From Demequina rhizosphaerae (lineage in GTDB: Bacteria > Actinomycetota > Actinomycetes > Actinomycetales > Demequinaceae): a DNA stretch of 64,000 nt. The translations under genes and the position numbers were made by a program. The notes under the pieces are model-generated. The model worked only from the letters and a program-made list of their open reading frames with translations. It had not been told where the DNA came from and did no database searches. Below are positions 62,521-64,000 of this stretch, in pieces. The DNA lies in NCBI RefSeq assembly GCF_000971255.1, contig NZ_BBMC01000002.1, forward strand, positions 310,001-374,000. The letters run 5' to 3'. Within the stretch, counting starts at the first letter, position 1. Each line of letters opens with the position of its first letter.

Positions 62521-62964
62521 GTGGGAGCCTTGGAACGCTGGAGCATGCGCACGCGGGTCGCCTGGTGGGTCGCCGTGGCCTGGGGGGCCCTGCTGCCCGT
62601 GCTCGCGCTCGTCCTGCCGGTCGGCACCGAGGCGACCCTGGGGGCCGACGGCGTCGAGACGATGCGCCGCGTCACGCTCGCGCAGATCGAGGGCGCCTCG
62701 GGCGTGCTCACGGTCGCCGTGCCGCTCGCGCTCGCCGTGCTCGTCGGCGCGGCGATGTCGTCCGAGGGGCGGTGGGGCCTGCCGACCGCGTGGACGCTCT
62801 TCGGGCTGCTCGCGGCGGCGAACCTCCTCGCGATGATGTCGGTCGGCGTCCTCGTGGTGCCGCTCACCGCCGCGCTGCTGGTCGCGCTCGTCGGCCGGAC
62901 GAACGACGGACCCCGCGCCCGCGCATCGTCCGGCGGGGACGTCAGCCCGCGACCCTTGCCCTGA
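62521..62964 (+). CDS. Small membrane protein, unrecognised
   Basis: This 147-residue protein has four hydrophobic helices (VAWWVAVAWGALLPVLALVLP, SGVLTVAVPLALAVLVGAAM, WTLFGLLAAANLLAMM and VLVVPLTAALLVALVG) and a short polar tail. I cannot assign a family. Start is uncertain: GTG at 62521, or ATG at 62545 just before the first helix. The last 23 bases overlap the convergent methyltransferase gene. The tail includes GCA-TCG-TCC at 62922, a dispersed-motif copy. Confidence 0.6.
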   Translation: MGALERWSMRTRVAWWVAVAWGALLPVLALVLPVGTEATLGADGVETMRRVTLAQIEGASGVLTVAVPLALAVLVGAAMSSEGRWGLPTAWTLFGLLAAANLLAMMSVGVLVVPLTAALLVALVGRTNDGPRARASSGGDVSPRPLP

Positions 62965-63673
62965 AGGCGTGGGTGACGTACGGCATGGCGGCCTCGCCGC
63001 CGTCGGCGAGGCCCGCGGTGCGCGCGATGAGCGCGTCGAGCGCGGTGTCGATGTCCCGCTTCAGCGCGTCGGGGCCGGTGATGTAGTTGCTGCGCGAGCG
63101 CACGAGCGCGTGCAGCGACGATGCGGTGAAGGGGCGGGTCCACGCGCTCTCGTAGGTCTCGAGCGGGCCGAACGGTGCCGCCACGCGCGGACCGCCGTCC
63201 ACGAGGAGCAGCTCCGCGGTCGAGTGCCCGATCACCCTGCCGAGCGTGGCGACCCACGGGTCGCGCTCGTCGCGGATGTTCCACACCAGCCCGAGCACGC
63301 CGCCGGGGGTGAGCACGCGGGCGATCTCGGCGCTGGCCGCCTCGACGTCGACCCAGTGCCACGCCTGGCCGAGCACCACCGCGCCCACGCTCGCGTCGGG
63401 CAGCGGGATCTCCTCGGCCCGGCCGCGCAGCACCCGTGCGCGCGGGACGTGCGCCTCGAGGGTCGCGAGCATGACGGGGTCGGGGTCCACCGCGACGACG
63501 TCGCGACCGGCGTGGAGCACCGCCGCGGTCAGCTTGCCGGTGCCCGCGCCGAGGTCCAGGACGCGCCCCTCGACGCCCTCGAGCATCCAGGTCACCGCAT
63601 CGTCCGGGTAGCCCGGACGACCGCGCGCGTAGTCGGCGGCGGCACGCCCGAAACTGGTCGACCGGTCGGTCAC
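62942..63673 (-). CDS. Class I SAM-dependent methyltransferase
   Basis: This 243-residue protein has the methyltransferase-11 pattern: YARGRPGYPDDAVTWML, the SAM motif VLDLGAGTGKLTAAVL, VVAVDPDPVML, and LPDASVGAVVLGQAWHWVDVEAASAEIARVL. This WHW variant is common in small-molecule methyltransferases of actinobacteria. The substrate is unknown. Its 3' end overlaps the neighbouring membrane protein gene by 23 bases. GAC-GAT-GCG at 63596 is a dispersed-motif copy. Confidence 0.85.
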   Translation of the reverse strand: MTDRSTSFGRAAADYARGRPGYPDDAVTWMLEGVEGRVLDLGAGTGKLTAAVLHAGRDVVAVDPDPVMLATLEAHVPRARVLRGRAEEIPLPDASVGAVVLGQAWHWVDVEAASAEIARVLTPGGVLGLVWNIRDERDPWVATLGRVIGHSTAELLLVDGGPRVAAPFGPLETYESAWTRPFTASSLHALVRSRSNYITGPDALKRDIDTALDALIARTAGLADGGEAAMPYVTHAFRARVAG

Positions 63674-63695
63674 GGGACCACGCTACCGGCGGGCC

Positions 63696-64000
63696 TCACG
63701 TCCGCACCATGCGGATGGCGGGGATCGGGTGGCCGCTCACGGTGTGGGTGTCCTCCGCGCCGTCGGGGACGAAGCCATGCTTGGCGTAGAAGGCGATCGC
63801 CCGCGCGTTGTTGCGCCACACCCAGAGGTAGGCCGGTCCGTGACCCACCGCCTCCGCGAGGAGCCGCGCCGCCTCGCCCGTCCCGTGGTGGCGCGCGAGC
63901 ACGTACAGCCCCTCGAGCTCGCGCGGGGCGGGCCCTCCCTCGTCCGGGCGGTCGCCGGCGCTGGCGAAGCCGACGACCTCTCCCCCGGCGACGGCGACGT
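63696..64000 (-). CDS. GNAT-family N-acetyltransferase, truncated by the window edge
   Basis: The C-terminal 101 residues of an acetyltransferase are present; the N-terminus lies beyond the right edge. Read from the edge, VAVAGGEVVGFASAG and LEGLYVLARHHGTGEAARLL give beta-4 and the acetyl-CoA pyrophosphate loop (here HHGTGEA in place of the usual Q/RxxGxG/A), and LWVWRNNARAIAFYAKHGFV is the typical final motif with the catalytic Tyr. The family acetylates amines; the substrate is unknown. Confidence 0.85.
   Translation of the reverse strand, partial: VAVAGGEVVGFASAGDRPDEGGPAPRELEGLYVLARHHGTGEAARLLAEAVGHGPAYLWVWRNNARAIAFYAKHGFVPDGAEDTHTVSGHPIPAIRMVRT

Overview
The window is gene-dense, very GC-rich DNA (roughly 70-75% G+C by eye) from an actinobacterial chromosome. 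Evidence for this is the strong GC third-position preference, frequent GTG starts, -10 hexamers 6-8 bases before start codons (leaderless transcripts), an actinobacterial acyl-CoA carboxylase with a separate epsilon subunit, GTP-dependent PEP carboxykinase, RamB, a sigE-rseA-htrA-tatB cluster and DtxR/IdeR-type iron boxes. Gene order recalls two separate blocks of the Mycobacterium tuberculosis map (birA-accD5-accE5-maf-accA3 ... deoD-pmmB-add-deoA-cdd-sdhCDAB-trpS, then sigE-rseA-htrA-tatB ... dapE/dapD, fdx-dapC, typA) joined near 40.5 kb. No mycolate-type genes are visible; a Micrococcales relative (Cellulomonas/Demequina-like) is my guess. I saw no rRNA, tRNA, CRISPR, insertion sequence or prophage. 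No gap between genes exceeds 300 bases.

Layout. 0.1-2.5 kb: secreted GH3 lipoprotein. 2.8-6.5 kb: birA divergent from accD-accE-DUF218, then an odd (Ser-x-x)n repeat protein. 6.5-8.8 kb: feoABC ferrous iron operon with an iron box. 8.8-15.8 kb: MarR regulator, Maf, a pair of ABC exporter half-transporters and the biotinylated carboxylase alpha chain. 16.0-19.4 kb: efeUOB iron uptake operon with a sigma-70 promoter and iron box. 19.4-24.7 kb: flavoprotein reductase, purine nucleoside phosphorylase, phosphosugar mutase, deoC, and a guanidine-III riboswitch in front of a guanidinium exporter. 24.7-33.7 kb: one long minus-strand nucleoside uptake and salvage operon (BMP-family binding lipoprotein, ABC ATPase, two permeases, cdd, deoA, a C39-peptidase-like protein, add). 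33.8-40.5 kb: manC, sdhCDAB, a YihY protein and trpS. 40.5-44.7 kb: envelope stress cluster sigE-rseA-htrA-tatB, O-methyltransferase, DUF3117. 44.8-51.7 kb: LOG protein, dapE, dapD, transglycosylase-like protein, gltA, dapC, ferredoxin. 51.8-59.7 kb: VanW protein, typA, ramB and pckG. 59.8-64 kb: EamA exporter with CGNR regulator, small membrane proteins, RidA, methyltransferase and a truncated GNAT protein.

How the genes work together. birA modifies the BCCP domain of the alpha chain, which works with accD and accE to carboxylate acyl-CoAs. feoABC and efeUOB share an 18-base iron-box pattern and probably one repressor. Imported nucleosides are deaminated (Cdd, Add) and phosphorolysed (DeoA, PNP); the mutase and DeoC move the sugar phosphate toward glycolysis. 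dapC, dapD and dapE form the succinylase branch to diaminopimelate and lysine. gltA, sdhCDAB and pckG link the TCA cycle to gluconeogenesis, with ramB beside pckG as the likely acetate/carbon-source regulator.

The most unusual signal is at DNA level. The 10-mer GGACGATGCG (or its complement CGCATCGTCC) occurs 28 times by my reading, in four coding phases and in both orientations, is enriched between genes, and once forms an inverted pair that makes a 13-bp hairpin between two convergent genes. This resembles the organisation of DNA uptake sequences in Neisseria and Pasteurellaceae, which I do not know to be described in Actinobacteria.
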